Shown: positions 55,266 to 63,474, counted from the stretch's first letter. The stretch is 64,000 nt of DNA from Planococcus lenghuensis (GCF_001999905.1 NZ_CP019640.1:1592001-1656000), one strand, 5' to 3'. Notes: generated by a model from the sequence alone, not told the origin. Numbers and translations are program-made.

Positions 55266-55523
55266 TTGAGTACAATTAAGAAAATGGCTAATCGCCTGGT
55301 TATAGAACAGGACTTGAATGCGGTATGTATTTCCCGGAGTTCAAACGGCTGCTTGGAAATCATCGAACATTGTGTAGCTGAGGAAGCGGAAGCGAGCGCC
55401 AGCTTCTTTATCTTCAGCGCTGAAGAGAAACAGGCATTACTTGAATACCTGCTAGAAGACGCATTGACGACAGCTGTTAAAAGCGACCGGAACATAAAAA
55501 GACGGGCACAACCTCAGAGCTGA
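55266..55523 (+). CDS. Small hypothetical protein
   Basis: An 85-residue soluble protein (MSTIKKMANRLVIEQDLNAV...) with a mixed alpha/beta pattern and a basic tail (KSDRNIKRRAQPQS). The TTG at 55266 follows AGAGGAGGGA by 5 bases. The open frame extends upstream to 55170, where the TTG has a weaker GTT-GCG context. Family not recognised. Confidence 0.5.
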   Translation: MSTIKKMANRLVIEQDLNAVCISRSSNGCLEIIEHCVAEEAEASASFFIFSAEEKQALLEYLLEDALTTAVKSDRNIKRRAQPQS

Positions 55524-55771
55524 GGCTCTGGGTATTTTTGTGCCGAATATAGAAATAACCGGAGTGAATGGAAATCGAATTATACAATTGAAGGAAAGGG
55601 TGATTCGGTGAAACGGGTACGTTTATTACTTACAGACCGGATGTTGAGCAAGCTTGGGCGAGACACGAATGGTATTCGAACAGAGTGGAATTTCGAAAAT
55701 AGCTGACTTAAGAGAAAGCTTGCCGGGAGAAATTCGGTTCATATTAAACATCGATCATTTCATGTTCACTG

Positions 55772-56401
55772 TTATTTCAGTTGCTTCCTCCGAGCTGGAC
55801 TTTCTTGGCGCCGAACCCGGATTACGGGCGCATGAAACTGCAGGACGTGAAGAAGCTGATTGCTCATGTAAGCAGGGGTTTCTCTGCAGCCATCCTTCAT
55901 CCAACTGAGGACCATACCGATGACGCCGGTTGTGCGGTATGTGCTGAAGAGATGTGCATCGATTTCCGGGTCGATTGCCATGTAAAAGATGTCAAAGTCT
56001 GTTCGAAACAAGAAATCCAATTTCTCCGTTAGCAGCCCATGAAAATTGACAGGACCGTCCGCTTCTAGCATCAGCTTATAAAATTTTCGGTATTCCAGAA
56101 AGTGATCAAATAGAACAATAGATTCCGGTTTCATGGCGGCCAAGTCGATTTCAGACTGGTTCTTATACGGTTTTCTATAAGCTTCTGTCATTTCTTCAAA
56201 AACTTCTGCAATCATTTCCTCAAGCAGTTCTTCTTTCGTTTTGTAATACGCATAGAAAGTACCTCTGTTATAGCCGGCTTCTCTGACAATATCCGTAACA
56301 GTAATCTTGTCGAACTTCTTACTCTCCATGAGATGCAGCAATGCTCCATGGAGGTCTTTTGTCGTCCGTCTGACGCGTTTATCCGGATGTTGACGTGTCA
56401 T
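55772..56401 (-). CDS. TetR-family transcriptional regulator
   Basis: A 209-residue regulator: N-terminal HTH with KITVTDIVREAGYNRGTFYAYY (about 33-54) and a ligand/dimer domain. The ATG at 56401 lies 8 bases behind GGAAGGGG; the ATG at 56419 overlaps the site. It is divergent from the SDR gene at 56554 and likely controls it and itself. Two copies of TTATTGAACA at 56423 and 56452 lie in the shared promoter region. Ligand unknown. Confidence 0.88.
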   Translation of the reverse strand: MTRQHPDKRVRRTTKDLHGALLHLMESKKFDKITVTDIVREAGYNRGTFYAYYKTKEELLEEMIAEVFEEMTEAYRKPYKNQSEIDLAAMKPESIVLFDHFLEYRKFYKLMLEADGPVNFHGLLTEKLDFLFRTDFDIFYMAIDPEIDAHLFSTYRTTGVIGMVLSWMKDGCRETPAYMSNQLLHVLQFHAPVIRVRRQESPARRKQLK

Positions 56402-56422
56402 GGGAATAGCCCCTTCCATATT

Positions 56423-56461
56423 TTATTGAACACATGGCATGAATCTGTCGGTTATTGAACA
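56423..56461. repeat. Direct repeat TTATTGAACA in the TetR/SDR promoter region
   Basis: Two identical 10-mers start at 56423 and 56452, 29 bases apart. They could be part of operator sites for the adjacent TetR protein, although TetR operators are usually palindromic. Confidence 0.35.
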
Positions 56462-56553
56462 TTTCTTTCATTATTGCATATTGCGGTTTTTTTCGATAAT
56501 TCTACACTGAAAGTGCAGGGGAAATAGCCAATCATCAAAGGAGGAAATTGAAG

Positions 56554-57309
56554 ATGAAAAGACTCGAAAACAAAGTGGCACTTATTACAGGTGGAACAGG
56601 CGGAATCGGCCGGGTGACCGCGGAAACATTCCTGAAAGAAGGCGCGAAAGTCGTACTCGTGGACCTTTTCCGGGAAGCATTGGATGAAGCGGTAGCTGAT
56701 CTGGCGCAATACGGCGATGTGGCAGGTTTCCAGGCGGATGTCTCCCAAGAATCCGATGTGCAGAACTATGTGAATAAAGCGGTGGAGCAGTTCGGCACAA
56801 TCGACGTGTTCTTCAATAACGCCGGCATCGAAGGAAAAGTGGCACCGCTTGTCGATCAGAAACTCGAAGATTTCGATAAAGTGATGAATGTAAATGTGCG
56901 GGGTGTTTTCCTCGGATTGAAATATGTACTGCCCGTTATGATCAAACAGCAGTCCGGCAGCGTCATCAATATGTCTTCTGTCGCAGGTTTGAGCGGAAGC
57001 CCTGGCGTTTCTCCTTATATCACATCCAAGCACGCAGTCGTCGGATTGACGAAAGCGGCGGCTGTTGAAGCGGCAGCAGCGAATATCCGTGTGAATTCCG
57101 TTCATCCCTCACCGGTCAATACCCGGATGATGCGTTCACTTGAACAGGGATTGAATGTGGACGAAGCGACACTTTCAAAAAGCATCCCGCTCGGCCGCTA
57201 TGGGGAGTCCAACGATATCGCAAACCTGGTGCTGTTCCTGGCGAGCGATGAAAGTACCTTCATCTCAGGTTCCCAATACCGGGTTGACGGCGGCATGGCC
57301 GCACTGTAA
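56554..57309 (+). CDS. SDR-family oxidoreductase (glucose 1-dehydrogenase-like)
   Basis: A 251-residue classical short-chain dehydrogenase: LITGGTGGIGRVTAE at the N-terminus, NNAGIEG, catalytic Ser in MSSVAGLSG and Tyr-x3-Lys in YITSKHAV, C-terminal SGSQYRVDGGMAAL. It uses NAD(P); the substrate is not identifiable. The ATG at 56554 follows AGGAGG by 9 bases. Divergent from the TetR gene and ended by a terminator. Confidence 0.88.
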   Translation: MKRLENKVALITGGTGGIGRVTAETFLKEGAKVVLVDLFREALDEAVADLAQYGDVAGFQADVSQESDVQNYVNKAVEQFGTIDVFFNNAGIEGKVAPLVDQKLEDFDKVMNVNVRGVFLGLKYVLPVMIKQQSGSVINMSSVAGLSGSPGVSPYITSKHAVVGLTKAAAVEAAAANIRVNSVHPSPVNTRMMRSLEQGLNVDEATLSKSIPLGRYGESNDIANLVLFLASDESTFISGSQYRVDGGMAAL

Positions 57310-57321
57310 ATCGTTCCAAAG

Positions 57322-57358
57322 TAAGAGTACATCGGTGGGCCGGTGCACTCTTTTTTTA
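57322..57358 (+). terminator. Terminator after the SDR gene
   Basis: AAGAGTACATCGG / CCGGTGCACTCTT with mismatches and a run of seven T. Confidence 0.8.
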
Positions 57359-57405
57359 GTGGCATCAGGTATAATTAATCCCATGGAACTAAGGGGGAAT
57401 AACAC

Positions 57406-58044
57406 ATGAAAACGGAATCGGCTTTTTCAAACACGATTAATACAATAGAAGAACTGCAGGAGCTTACAGGGAAACCGAGTGAATTGGTGAACAATAAGGT
57501 CATTAACTACATAGATGAACACTGCCGAAGCTTCATCGCCAAATCTCCGTTTTTGACGATTTCGACAGCGGATGAGCCGGGATTTTGTGATGTATCCCCG
57601 CGCGGAGATGCAGCCGGATTTGTATACGTGATCGATGAGAAACAACTGATCATTCCCGAGCGGCCGGGCAATAAGCGGATGGATTCCATCCGGAATATCT
57701 TATCGAATCCGAAAATCGGGCTGCTGTTTTTAATTCCGGGACTTGGCGAGACGCTGCGAATCAATGGAAGAGCCTGTGTCGTGAAGGATGAGGAGTTACT
57801 GGAGAAGATGGCGGTCGACGGAAAAAAGCCGCTCCTTGGCATCGGCGTGGAAGTGGAGGAATGTTTTGTCCATTGTGCCAAAGCATTCCGCCGCTCGGGT
57901 CTGTGGGAACCAGACTCATGGCAAGCGAAAGAAGATCTTCCGAAAGGCGCGAAGATTCTGGCGGCACATGCCAAGCTACTGAATATCGACGAGCAGGCAG
58001 TGGGGAAGATACTCGAAAAGAGCTACCGGGATAATTTATATTAG
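57406..58044 (+). CDS. PPOX-class FMN-dependent flavoprotein
   Basis: A 212-residue pyridoxamine 5'-phosphate oxidase-fold protein. SPFLTISTADEPGFCDVSPRGD (FMN-binding strand region), IPERPGNKRMDSIRNIL and GLGETLRINGRA are typical of the subfamily annotated as MSMEG_1061/DR2398-type PPOX flavoproteins. It binds a flavin in the cytoplasm; the reaction is unknown. AAGGGGGAATAAC precedes the ATG; TATAAT at 57370 could be its -10. Confidence 0.82.
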   Translation: MKTESAFSNTINTIEELQELTGKPSELVNNKVINYIDEHCRSFIAKSPFLTISTADEPGFCDVSPRGDAAGFVYVIDEKQLIIPERPGNKRMDSIRNILSNPKIGLLFLIPGLGETLRINGRACVVKDEELLEKMAVDGKKPLLGIGVEVEECFVHCAKAFRRSGLWEPDSWQAKEDLPKGAKILAAHAKLLNIDEQAVGKILEKSYRDNLY

Positions 58045-58110
58045 AGCTCTGTCGGACACAGGATGGCTGAAATGCGGGTGAATCCAATAGAACAGAGAAT
58101 CGGGGCGGCG

Positions 58111-58407
58111 TCAGCCTCCCCATTCATCCGTTTTCTCATAAACATGCCATTTATAATTCATGACTGAGTAATACGCCTGTACGGCCACGAATTCTCCTTT
58201 CGAAGTCGAAAGGGTGTATGTATTGCTGCCTTGGTATGACACATCATTGATCTCTTCTTCACTGAATAAGATTTCAATCCCGGGGTCGTTGATAATACTG
58301 TCTTCGTTAATTTTCATGAAGAAGTTATAGGGACTGAACAAGGAAAAGATCAATAATACAATGACCGTACCGGCGATGGCGATTCCAGCGATTTTTATTT
58401 TGTGCAA
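58111..58407 (-). CDS. Hypothetical membrane-anchored protein
   Basis: A 98-residue protein: N-terminal membrane helix (about 5-25) and an extracytoplasmic domain with SYQGSNTYTLSTSKGEFVAVQAYY. The TTG at 58407 lies 6 bases behind GAGAGGGA; the TTG at 58413 abuts it. Family not recognised. Confidence 0.6.
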   Translation of the reverse strand: MHKIKIAGIAIAGTVIVLLIFSLFSPYNFFMKINEDSIINDPGIEILFSEEEINDVSYQGSNTYTLSTSKGEFVAVQAYYSVMNYKWHVYEKTDEWGG

Positions 58408-58547
58408 AGCCAATCCCTCTCAGTCGCTAAGTTTTAACGTCCGGTTGTTTTCAAAGTTTCAATCTTTTATGAAGTCATTACTGAAAATAAAAGCAGTTTC
58501 TTCAAAAATCCAAAACCAGAAAGAGCTGCCAAGCGCCGCAGGCCAAG

Positions 58548-58868
58548 CTAGATTAGGTATTCCCGGTATACATATGCCACGTACAATAGAACAATCACTA
58601 AATAGATGATGGAACCAATAAACACATACGATGTCCTGCTCGCTTTCTTCGTATGATCCATCTTGATCCCTGTTTCGCTCTGCGTTTCCATATCTTCCAA
58701 CCCGAGCATTCCGGATTCGCTCCCGGTCAGGCTATGGGTAATGAATAATGCCAGGACCGCAAACGGGATGGAACTATCCGCAAAGCTCACTGGCAGAAAC
58801 AGCGTAAGCACCCAATTCAGAATACTTAAAATCAATATAGTTAAAACCACTGCCAGTCCTTTTTTCAT
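58548..58868 (-). CDS. Hypothetical membrane protein
   Basis: A 106-residue protein with three hydrophobic segments (about 3-25, 30-47, 78-100) and a charged cytoplasmic stretch between the second and third. The ATG at 58868 is 9 bases behind GAAAGGA. The longer upstream frame is not supported. It follows the anti-sigma gene at 150 bases. Unknown family. Confidence 0.6.
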   Translation of the reverse strand: MKKGLAVVLTILILSILNWVLTLFLPVSFADSSIPFAVLALFITHSLTGSESGMLGLEDMETQSETGIKMDHTKKASRTSYVFIGSIIYLVIVLLYVAYVYREYLI

Positions 58869-59018
58869 AAGTTTCATTCCTTTCATGATGCACTGGTATA
58901 AAAAGGCTGCCTTACCAGTAATACGTTCAGACAAGGAAGGAGTTTCATTTTTCCTCACTTCAAAGCAAAGAAGAGAAAAAAACAACTCCCTGATGTCAGG
59001 AAATTGTCTCATATCAGT

Positions 59019-60191
59019 TTACTTAAAATTTCCGGTTTCTTTCGCTGTCTCGATTATCTTGAACAACCGGTTATAGGCAGATGCAATGGTCTCTTTTGAT
59101 TTTATATCGTTATACAGTCCTAAACTGATTGTCGTTCCATTGAACGCACCCATCAAATATTCTCCTGGCTCTGTTTCAAGCGTTTCACCGTAATCGACTT
59201 GTTCATCTAAGAAGGCATAGATGATCGTCTCTGAATCAGCAAAGAAAAACGGGATGGGTGAATCCTCATAGACAGCAGCGAATTCCGGTTTGGCGGCTTC
59301 CGGGAGTGCCGGTTCCATGATCACCACGGCGTCGAGCCCTTCAAATTCTTCAGCCCGGACATTGTCCAGTGTCAAATCGCGGAATGTGACATGCTCATTC
59401 TGCACGTCTGGCTGTCCGCCGACTACACCGATTGTAAGCGGTGTTCCCTCATAGACGATTAATGGAAGCAGCGAGCAGCAGTCCGTATATGCCAGCATAT
59501 AATCCTCGATGTCGTGGAATATTGCATGGTAAACCGGTTCTGGCACGTCATTAGGATCAGTCGATGGAGTCGGATTCCCATATGCCCAGGATTGTTCAAT
59601 ATCGCCGCTTTCACCGCCGGCAGTTACGAACCCCACTGTATTGCCGACCGCTTCGGAAATCGCTTCCCCGTAGTCAGTGCCATCAGTAAAAAATACTTCA
59701 GGCGCAGAATCCAGATTGAGAAAGAACACTGGCGTTTCCACATTTCTGAACACTTCTGTCCATTCATTTCTGGATAATTCATCAAAATAACCAGCAGAGA
59801 TGAAAAAAGCATCATACTGCTTCGGGTTATCCCGCAGCTCATCAGACGTAACTGACCTGAACCCCACATCACTGAAAGACCATGCCGGCATGTCCCCGAT
59901 CACGCCAATATGGAGCCGGCTTCCGTCATAAATTTCTCCTGTCGGTTCTTCCGGTACTGGCATGCCGACGGTTTGGCTCTGATCTCCGAAGAATGAAAGA
60001 CTGAGGACGATCGCCAGCGAAACAGCAGCAACGAGCGCTGTCCAGTAAAAGACCGGACGCGGCGGCTGTGTTTTCCGTTTCCGCTGTCGAATGCCGCTAT
60101 GGACCCGATCCCGGTCTGCCAGCGTGAACTCGACTTGATCCTCTGCAAATTTCTTTAGCTTTTCTGAGACGGCTTTATCAAACTTATCCAC
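59019..60191 (-). CDS. Membrane anti-sigma factor with duplicated extracytoplasmic domain
   Basis: A 390-residue protein: a charged cytoplasmic N-terminus of about 45 residues, one membrane helix (FYWTALVAAVSLAIVLSLSFF, about 47-67) and a large extracytoplasmic region. That region seems to hold two copies of one domain: LHIGVIGDMPAW...YDAFFIS...PVFFLNLDSAPEVFF and LTIGVVGGQPDV...LDAVVIM...PIPFFFADSETII. The GTG at 60191 follows AAGGAG and overlaps the sigma gene by 8 bases, the usual arrangement of an ECF sigma and its anti-sigma. No zinc-binding HxxxCxxC motif is seen. Confidence 0.8.
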   Translation of the reverse strand: MDKFDKAVSEKLKKFAEDQVEFTLADRDRVHSGIRQRKRKTQPPRPVFYWTALVAAVSLAIVLSLSFFGDQSQTVGMPVPEEPTGEIYDGSRLHIGVIGDMPAWSFSDVGFRSVTSDELRDNPKQYDAFFISAGYFDELSRNEWTEVFRNVETPVFFLNLDSAPEVFFTDGTDYGEAISEAVGNTVGFVTAGGESGDIEQSWAYGNPTPSTDPNDVPEPVYHAIFHDIEDYMLAYTDCCSLLPLIVYEGTPLTIGVVGGQPDVQNEHVTFRDLTLDNVRAEEFEGLDAVVIMEPALPEAAKPEFAAVYEDSPIPFFFADSETIIYAFLDEQVDYGETLETEPGEYLMGAFNGTTISLGLYNDIKSKETIASAYNRLFKIIETAKETGNFK

Positions 60192-60729
60192 GCTGCTCAC
60201 TCCTTTCCAGCTGTTCCTGAAGGGCTTTTTTCCCGCGGAGCAGCCTGGATTTAACCGTATTGATTGAGATATCCAACACGGCGGCAATTTCCTTCATGGT
60301 TAGTTCCTGGTAATAGTAAAGAATAAGAACATCTTTGAATTTTGGCGTAAGCCGGAAAAGCGACCGGGCGAGCTGAGCGGAATCGAACGCTGCGATGACA
60401 TGCGTTTCCGCTGAATGATCCATGTCAGCAGAGCGGATGGCCGACTTATAGATCAAGTTCCTGAAGCTCCAACGCCGCTGGTGATCCCGGCATTTATTGA
60501 TCGTAATACGAGTGAGCCATGTCTTGTATTCGGCCTCATGCCGGAAGCGGGATGAATTCTTGAAACAACTGGTGAAGACTTCCTGAATAATGTCTTCACA
60601 TTCAGTCCGGTCATGGACATACAAATACGCAATCCGTTTCAGCTCTGGACCGTATGTACGCATTAAATCATCCAGCAATTGAACGTCATCCGCTTGAGCA
60701 CTCGCTCTTTGAATATCTTCTTCATCCAT
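60184..60729 (-). CDS. ECF-type RNA polymerase sigma factor
   Basis: A 181-residue group IV sigma factor: region 2 (YGPELKRIAYLYVHDRTECEDIIQEVF...WLTRITINKCRDHQRR) and region 4 (LTPKFKDVLILYYYQELTMKEIAAVL...NTVKSRLLRGKKAL). The ATG at 60729 is 12 bases behind AAGGAG; a TTG at 60741 abuts the site. With the downstream anti-sigma gene it forms an envelope-signal switch. It may be autoregulated; no ECF-type promoter could be assigned with confidence. Confidence 0.92.
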   Translation of the reverse strand: MDEEDIQRASAQADDVQLLDDLMRTYGPELKRIAYLYVHDRTECEDIIQEVFTSCFKNSSRFRHEAEYKTWLTRITINKCRDHQRRWSFRNLIYKSAIRSADMDHSAETHVIAAFDSAQLARSLFRLTPKFKDVLILYYYQELTMKEIAAVLDISINTVKSRLLRGKKALQEQLERSEQRG

Positions 60730-60741
60730 AGGCTGCCGCAA

Positions 60742-61237
60742 CTCCTTTCATAAGATTAGACGGAAGCCGCCTGTAGGTTGATCCGTAAAAATCAGTAAAA
60801 AAGAATAAAAAGTGGCACTGCTGATTTGACAAGTCTTTCTGATTTTTTGACTAGGGATGCTCTTCAAATCTGTATTGTAGCACAGCGGACCTTGATGAAT
60901 TCGAAAATCCTTGTGGAGTATAAGAGGTTCCATAAGGATTTTTGTTCTTTATTATGGATTTAACTCGGTACTTAAGTTTATGAGATATAACTGCTCAGTT
61001 ACGAGCGTTATTTTCGATTTATGAGCTATAACCAGGAACTTATGAGCGATAATCCAGATTCCTAGTCAAGTCTGTCGATTATTACTATAGTTCGCGGGCG
61101 AGGAGGGGGTACTCCTTCTGTGAACCGGCTTCCTAATCCCCTTAGCTGCTTTGGGCGCTGACAGGGAATTGAAATTTCTGCTTCCTTTATCAAAAAATAA
61201 GTGAATTAACAATGTGAGGAGAAAGGAGTATTCCTCC
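60742..61237. other. Intergenic region of about 500 bases
   Basis: No gene. The left part should hold the sigma promoter on the minus strand (TTGTCA, 17 bases, TTTATT is one candidate). The middle holds four phased repeats (60978-61052, separate entry). The right part leads to a tiny gene with GGAGTATTCCTCC at its start. Confidence 0.5.
60978..61052. repeat. Four helically phased copies of TTATGAGCNATAA
   Basis: Copies are at 60978 (TTATGAGATATAA), 60999 (TTACGAGCGTTAT), 61019 (TTATGAGCTATAA) and 61040 (TTATGAGCGATAA), with starts 21, 20 and 21 bases apart, close to two helix turns. Spacer sequences differ, so only the 13-mers are conserved. Confidence 0.75.
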
Positions 61238-61342
61238 ATGCAAGAAACGGCTTTTCAATTCGCAATATACGGACTGCTCTTTTCGACGTTGGGTCTTGGA
61301 ATTGTCCTGCTTTTCATAGAAGGATCAGGGAATGAAAAATAG
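61238..61342 (+). CDS. Small single-helix membrane protein
   Basis: A 34-residue protein (MQETAFQFAIYGLLFST...) with one hydrophobic helix and a short polar tail (EGSGNEK). AGAAAGGAG lies 9 bases before the ATG, and CTCC just before the ATG can pair with that GGAG. Family unknown. Confidence 0.5.
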   Translation: MQETAFQFAIYGLLFSTLGLGIVLLFIEGSGNEK

Positions 61343-61412
61343 GCGGATAATCAAAAAATAAACGATGAATTCAGAATGAGATGGTAAAATCGGAAGTGGA
61401 GGTGGGAGGGAT

Positions 61413-61595
61413 TTGGCGGCACTCGGTTTGCTCGTTTACCTGTTCCTGTTCTTAATTTTAGTTGCTGTGGTTGTCGGTGCTATTTCCATGATTGTTAATG
61501 CCAAGAAGAGACCGGCAACAGCCAGCAGCCTGGAAGAACGGATCCGGGAATTGGAAGAAGAGAACAGAGAACTTCGCGCACGATTAAAAGATTAA
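61413..61595 (+). CDS. Small membrane protein with coiled-coil tail
   Basis: A 60-residue protein: one membrane helix (about 5-28), a basic linker (NAKKRP) and a heptad-like tail (LEERIRELEEENRELRARLKD). The TTG start lies just behind GAGGTGGGAGGG. A terminator follows. The layout suggests a membrane-tethered oligomer, but I do not recognise a family. Confidence 0.6.
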   Translation: MAALGLLVYLFLFLILVAVVVGAISMIVNAKKRPATASSLEERIRELEEENRELRARLKD

Positions 61596-61596
61596 C

Positions 61597-61652
61597 AGAA
61601 GCGAATCCATGGGCTCCTATGCGTTACTTGTCCGCTGGATTCGCTTTCTATA
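61597..61652 (+). terminator. Terminator after the coiled-coil protein gene
   Basis: AGAAGCGAATCCA and TGGATTCGCTTTCT pair around a loop of about 27 bases, followed by T-rich sequence. Confidence 0.6.
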
Positions 61653-61850
61653 TCCTTTTTAACTATTACTCCCTTCCTTGTGAGCGAATTAGCAGTTTAA
61701 GGGAATGTTGGAATACAATTAAACCTTTCATGAAACCGGAAGTGGTACCAGGCTTAATTGCTTGGGATGGATTAAAGGTTGGCTTTCGGATGTTTGCTGT
61801 AACTCCTTTTTACTGCATCCGTCTAATGGAAGTAAAAGGAGGGGCTGTAC

Positions 61851-63110
61851 ATGAAAGGGAATGTGCAATTACTCATTTCAGCAAGTGTGCTTCTCGTACT
61901 AGCCGGCTGCGGGAACGTGAGCTTGCTGAGCGACCAGTGGACCGATGAGCGTGGAGAAACGTTGCAGATTGATGAAGAGGTTGAGTATGGAAAAGAGGAT
62001 TACAGGAAAATCGTCCAAGCGAATAATCAGCTCGGGATGGAATTGCTTCCGGAAATTTCGGCCAATGAGAATGGCAATAAGTTTATCTCCCCGCTGAGCT
62101 TGTACATGGCGCTATCCATGCTTTATAACGGGGCGGACGGAAAAACGGCTGCAGAAATTGCAGATGTGCTGAATACTTCCCTGACACCAGAAGAAATGAG
62201 CCGGGCAAATGCTTCTCTTTCCATGATGCTTGCCAATAACTCTGAGAGCGTTGTACTTGAGGTTGCAAATTCCGTTTGGCTGAATGAGGACTATGATTTC
62301 AAGGAGTCATTTATTAAAAACAGCGGAGACTATTTCAATGCGGATGTCCATGAGATTGATATCGGCGAACCGGCCTCTTCAGACGAAATCAATGACTGGG
62401 TGGACGATTCTACAAATGGCATGATTGAGAAAATGGTACCGAAGCCGCTAAATTCGAATTTGGTGGCAATCCTTTTGAATGCCATTTACTTCAACGGAAA
62501 ATGGACCTTACCTTTCGAGGAGAAAAATACGGAAGACCAGCCCTTTTACCTTGAAAATGGAAAATCAGTGGATTTGCCAATGATGACGATGGATCTGGAT
62601 TGGGTTTATTTAGAAAATGATTTATTTCAGGCGGTAGCCATGCCGTATGGGAACCGGGAAGCGACTATGTTTGTTTTTCTGCCGAGGGAAGAACTGCCGC
62701 TCGATGAATTCGAGGGAAGGATGACGATGAAAAACTGGGCGGAGTGGCGGCAGCAATTCAGCGATCGGTATGGAACTTTATCGCTTCCGAGAATCGAATT
62801 GGAATATGGTGTCTTTCTCAATGAGCCGCTCAAAGCACTTGGCATGGAAACAGCATTTGCCGAATCTGATCTATCAAAGATGTTCGAGCAAAAAGGACCG
62901 GATATCAGTAAAGTGATGCAAAAAACAGCCCTGAAAGTCGATGAAGAAGGGACGGAAGCTGCAGCGGTTACGGAAATTGCAGTGGCGGTGGAAGGAAATG
63001 CGGATGGACCATTTGAGATGACGGTCAACCGCCCATTCTTTCTTATAATTGAAGACACGGAAACAAGATCCATTTTGTTTATGGGAGCTATTTCAAATCC
63101 TGCACCGTGA
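61851..63110 (+). CDS. Serpin family protease inhibitor, lipoprotein
   Basis: A 419-residue serpin with a signal peptide and lipobox VLAGC (Cys20), so it should be lipid-anchored on the outside of the membrane. The core runs from about residue 55 (NNQLGMELLPEIS...FISPLSLYMALSMLYNGADG). The hinge of the reactive-centre loop reads EEGTEAAAVT, with small residues at P12-P9 as in inhibitory serpins, followed by the breach/shutter-end RPFFLIIEDTETRSILFMGAISNP. The P1 residue is ambiguous because the loop is a few residues longer than antitrypsin. AAAGGAGG precedes the ATG. The target protease is unknown. Confidence 0.93.
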   Translation: MKGNVQLLISASVLLVLAGCGNVSLLSDQWTDERGETLQIDEEVEYGKEDYRKIVQANNQLGMELLPEISANENGNKFISPLSLYMALSMLYNGADGKTAAEIADVLNTSLTPEEMSRANASLSMMLANNSESVVLEVANSVWLNEDYDFKESFIKNSGDYFNADVHEIDIGEPASSDEINDWVDDSTNGMIEKMVPKPLNSNLVAILLNAIYFNGKWTLPFEEKNTEDQPFYLENGKSVDLPMMTMDLDWVYLENDLFQAVAMPYGNREATMFVFLPREELPLDEFEGRMTMKNWAEWRQQFSDRYGTLSLPRIELEYGVFLNEPLKALGMETAFAESDLSKMFEQKGPDISKVMQKTALKVDEEGTEAAAVTEIAVAVEGNADGPFEMTVNRPFFLIIEDTETRSILFMGAISNPAP

Positions 63111-63426
63111 ACATTTTCTCGTTTTCAAGCCGGAAGCATCCTACGGGCATAGACAGCGATGAAACTTGCAATGTGAGGTAAAGAACCACAAAGAACGGGG
63201 CAGGCCACGTGCTGATAAGTACTCCGTGTTTCGCTGTTTTCCCGCTGAATAGGAAAATCAACCCGACAGATCACGCAGTAATCGGCAAGAGCGACAATGG
63301 GTAAGGATACGGAAGATCCGTAAAATTCTCATCTAATCCGCCAGAAGCGAAAAACGCAGATGCCAGAATAATGGATGGCCCAACCAGCGTTTCGTAGACG
63401 CCTTGAAAGATACGGAGCGCTATCAA
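63088..63426 (-). pseudogene. Hypothetical membrane protein with in-frame TGA
   Basis: On the minus strand AAGGAG (63433-63438) lies 7 bases before TTG at 63426. The frame reads MIALRIFQGVYETLVGP... with two hydrophobic segments, meets TGA at 63273-63271 (codon 52), then continues as SVGLIFLFSG...TWPAPFFVVLYLTLQ to TAG at 63090-63088. The continuation is also membrane-protein-like, so one base change (for example TGG to TGA) would explain the stop. The 3' end overlaps the serpin end by 23 bases. Family not recognised. Confidence 0.5.
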
Positions 63427-63445
63427 GGCATTTCTCCTTCATTAG

Positions 63446-63474
63446 TTGACTGAATAGCACTTTGATTGTACTGT
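63446..63474 (+). promoter_or_regulatory. Possible promoter of the last membrane-protein gene
   Basis: TTGACT, 17 bases, TACTGT, about 125 bases before the GTG start at 63601. Confidence 0.45.

Noticed and set aside
55654-55908. An 84-codon plus-strand frame near 55.7 kb, and a 32-codon frame at 55608
   Set aside because: The first overlaps the 3' half of the TetR gene antisense and lacks a ribosome site; the second has a modest site but no protein-like features.
30563-63273. Reassignment of TGA to tryptophan, suggested by two in-frame TGA codons
   Set aside because: TGA serves as the normal stop of many intact genes here (for example argH, thiE, the universal stress gene and serpin), so recoding is not tenable; isolated mutations or errors are simpler.
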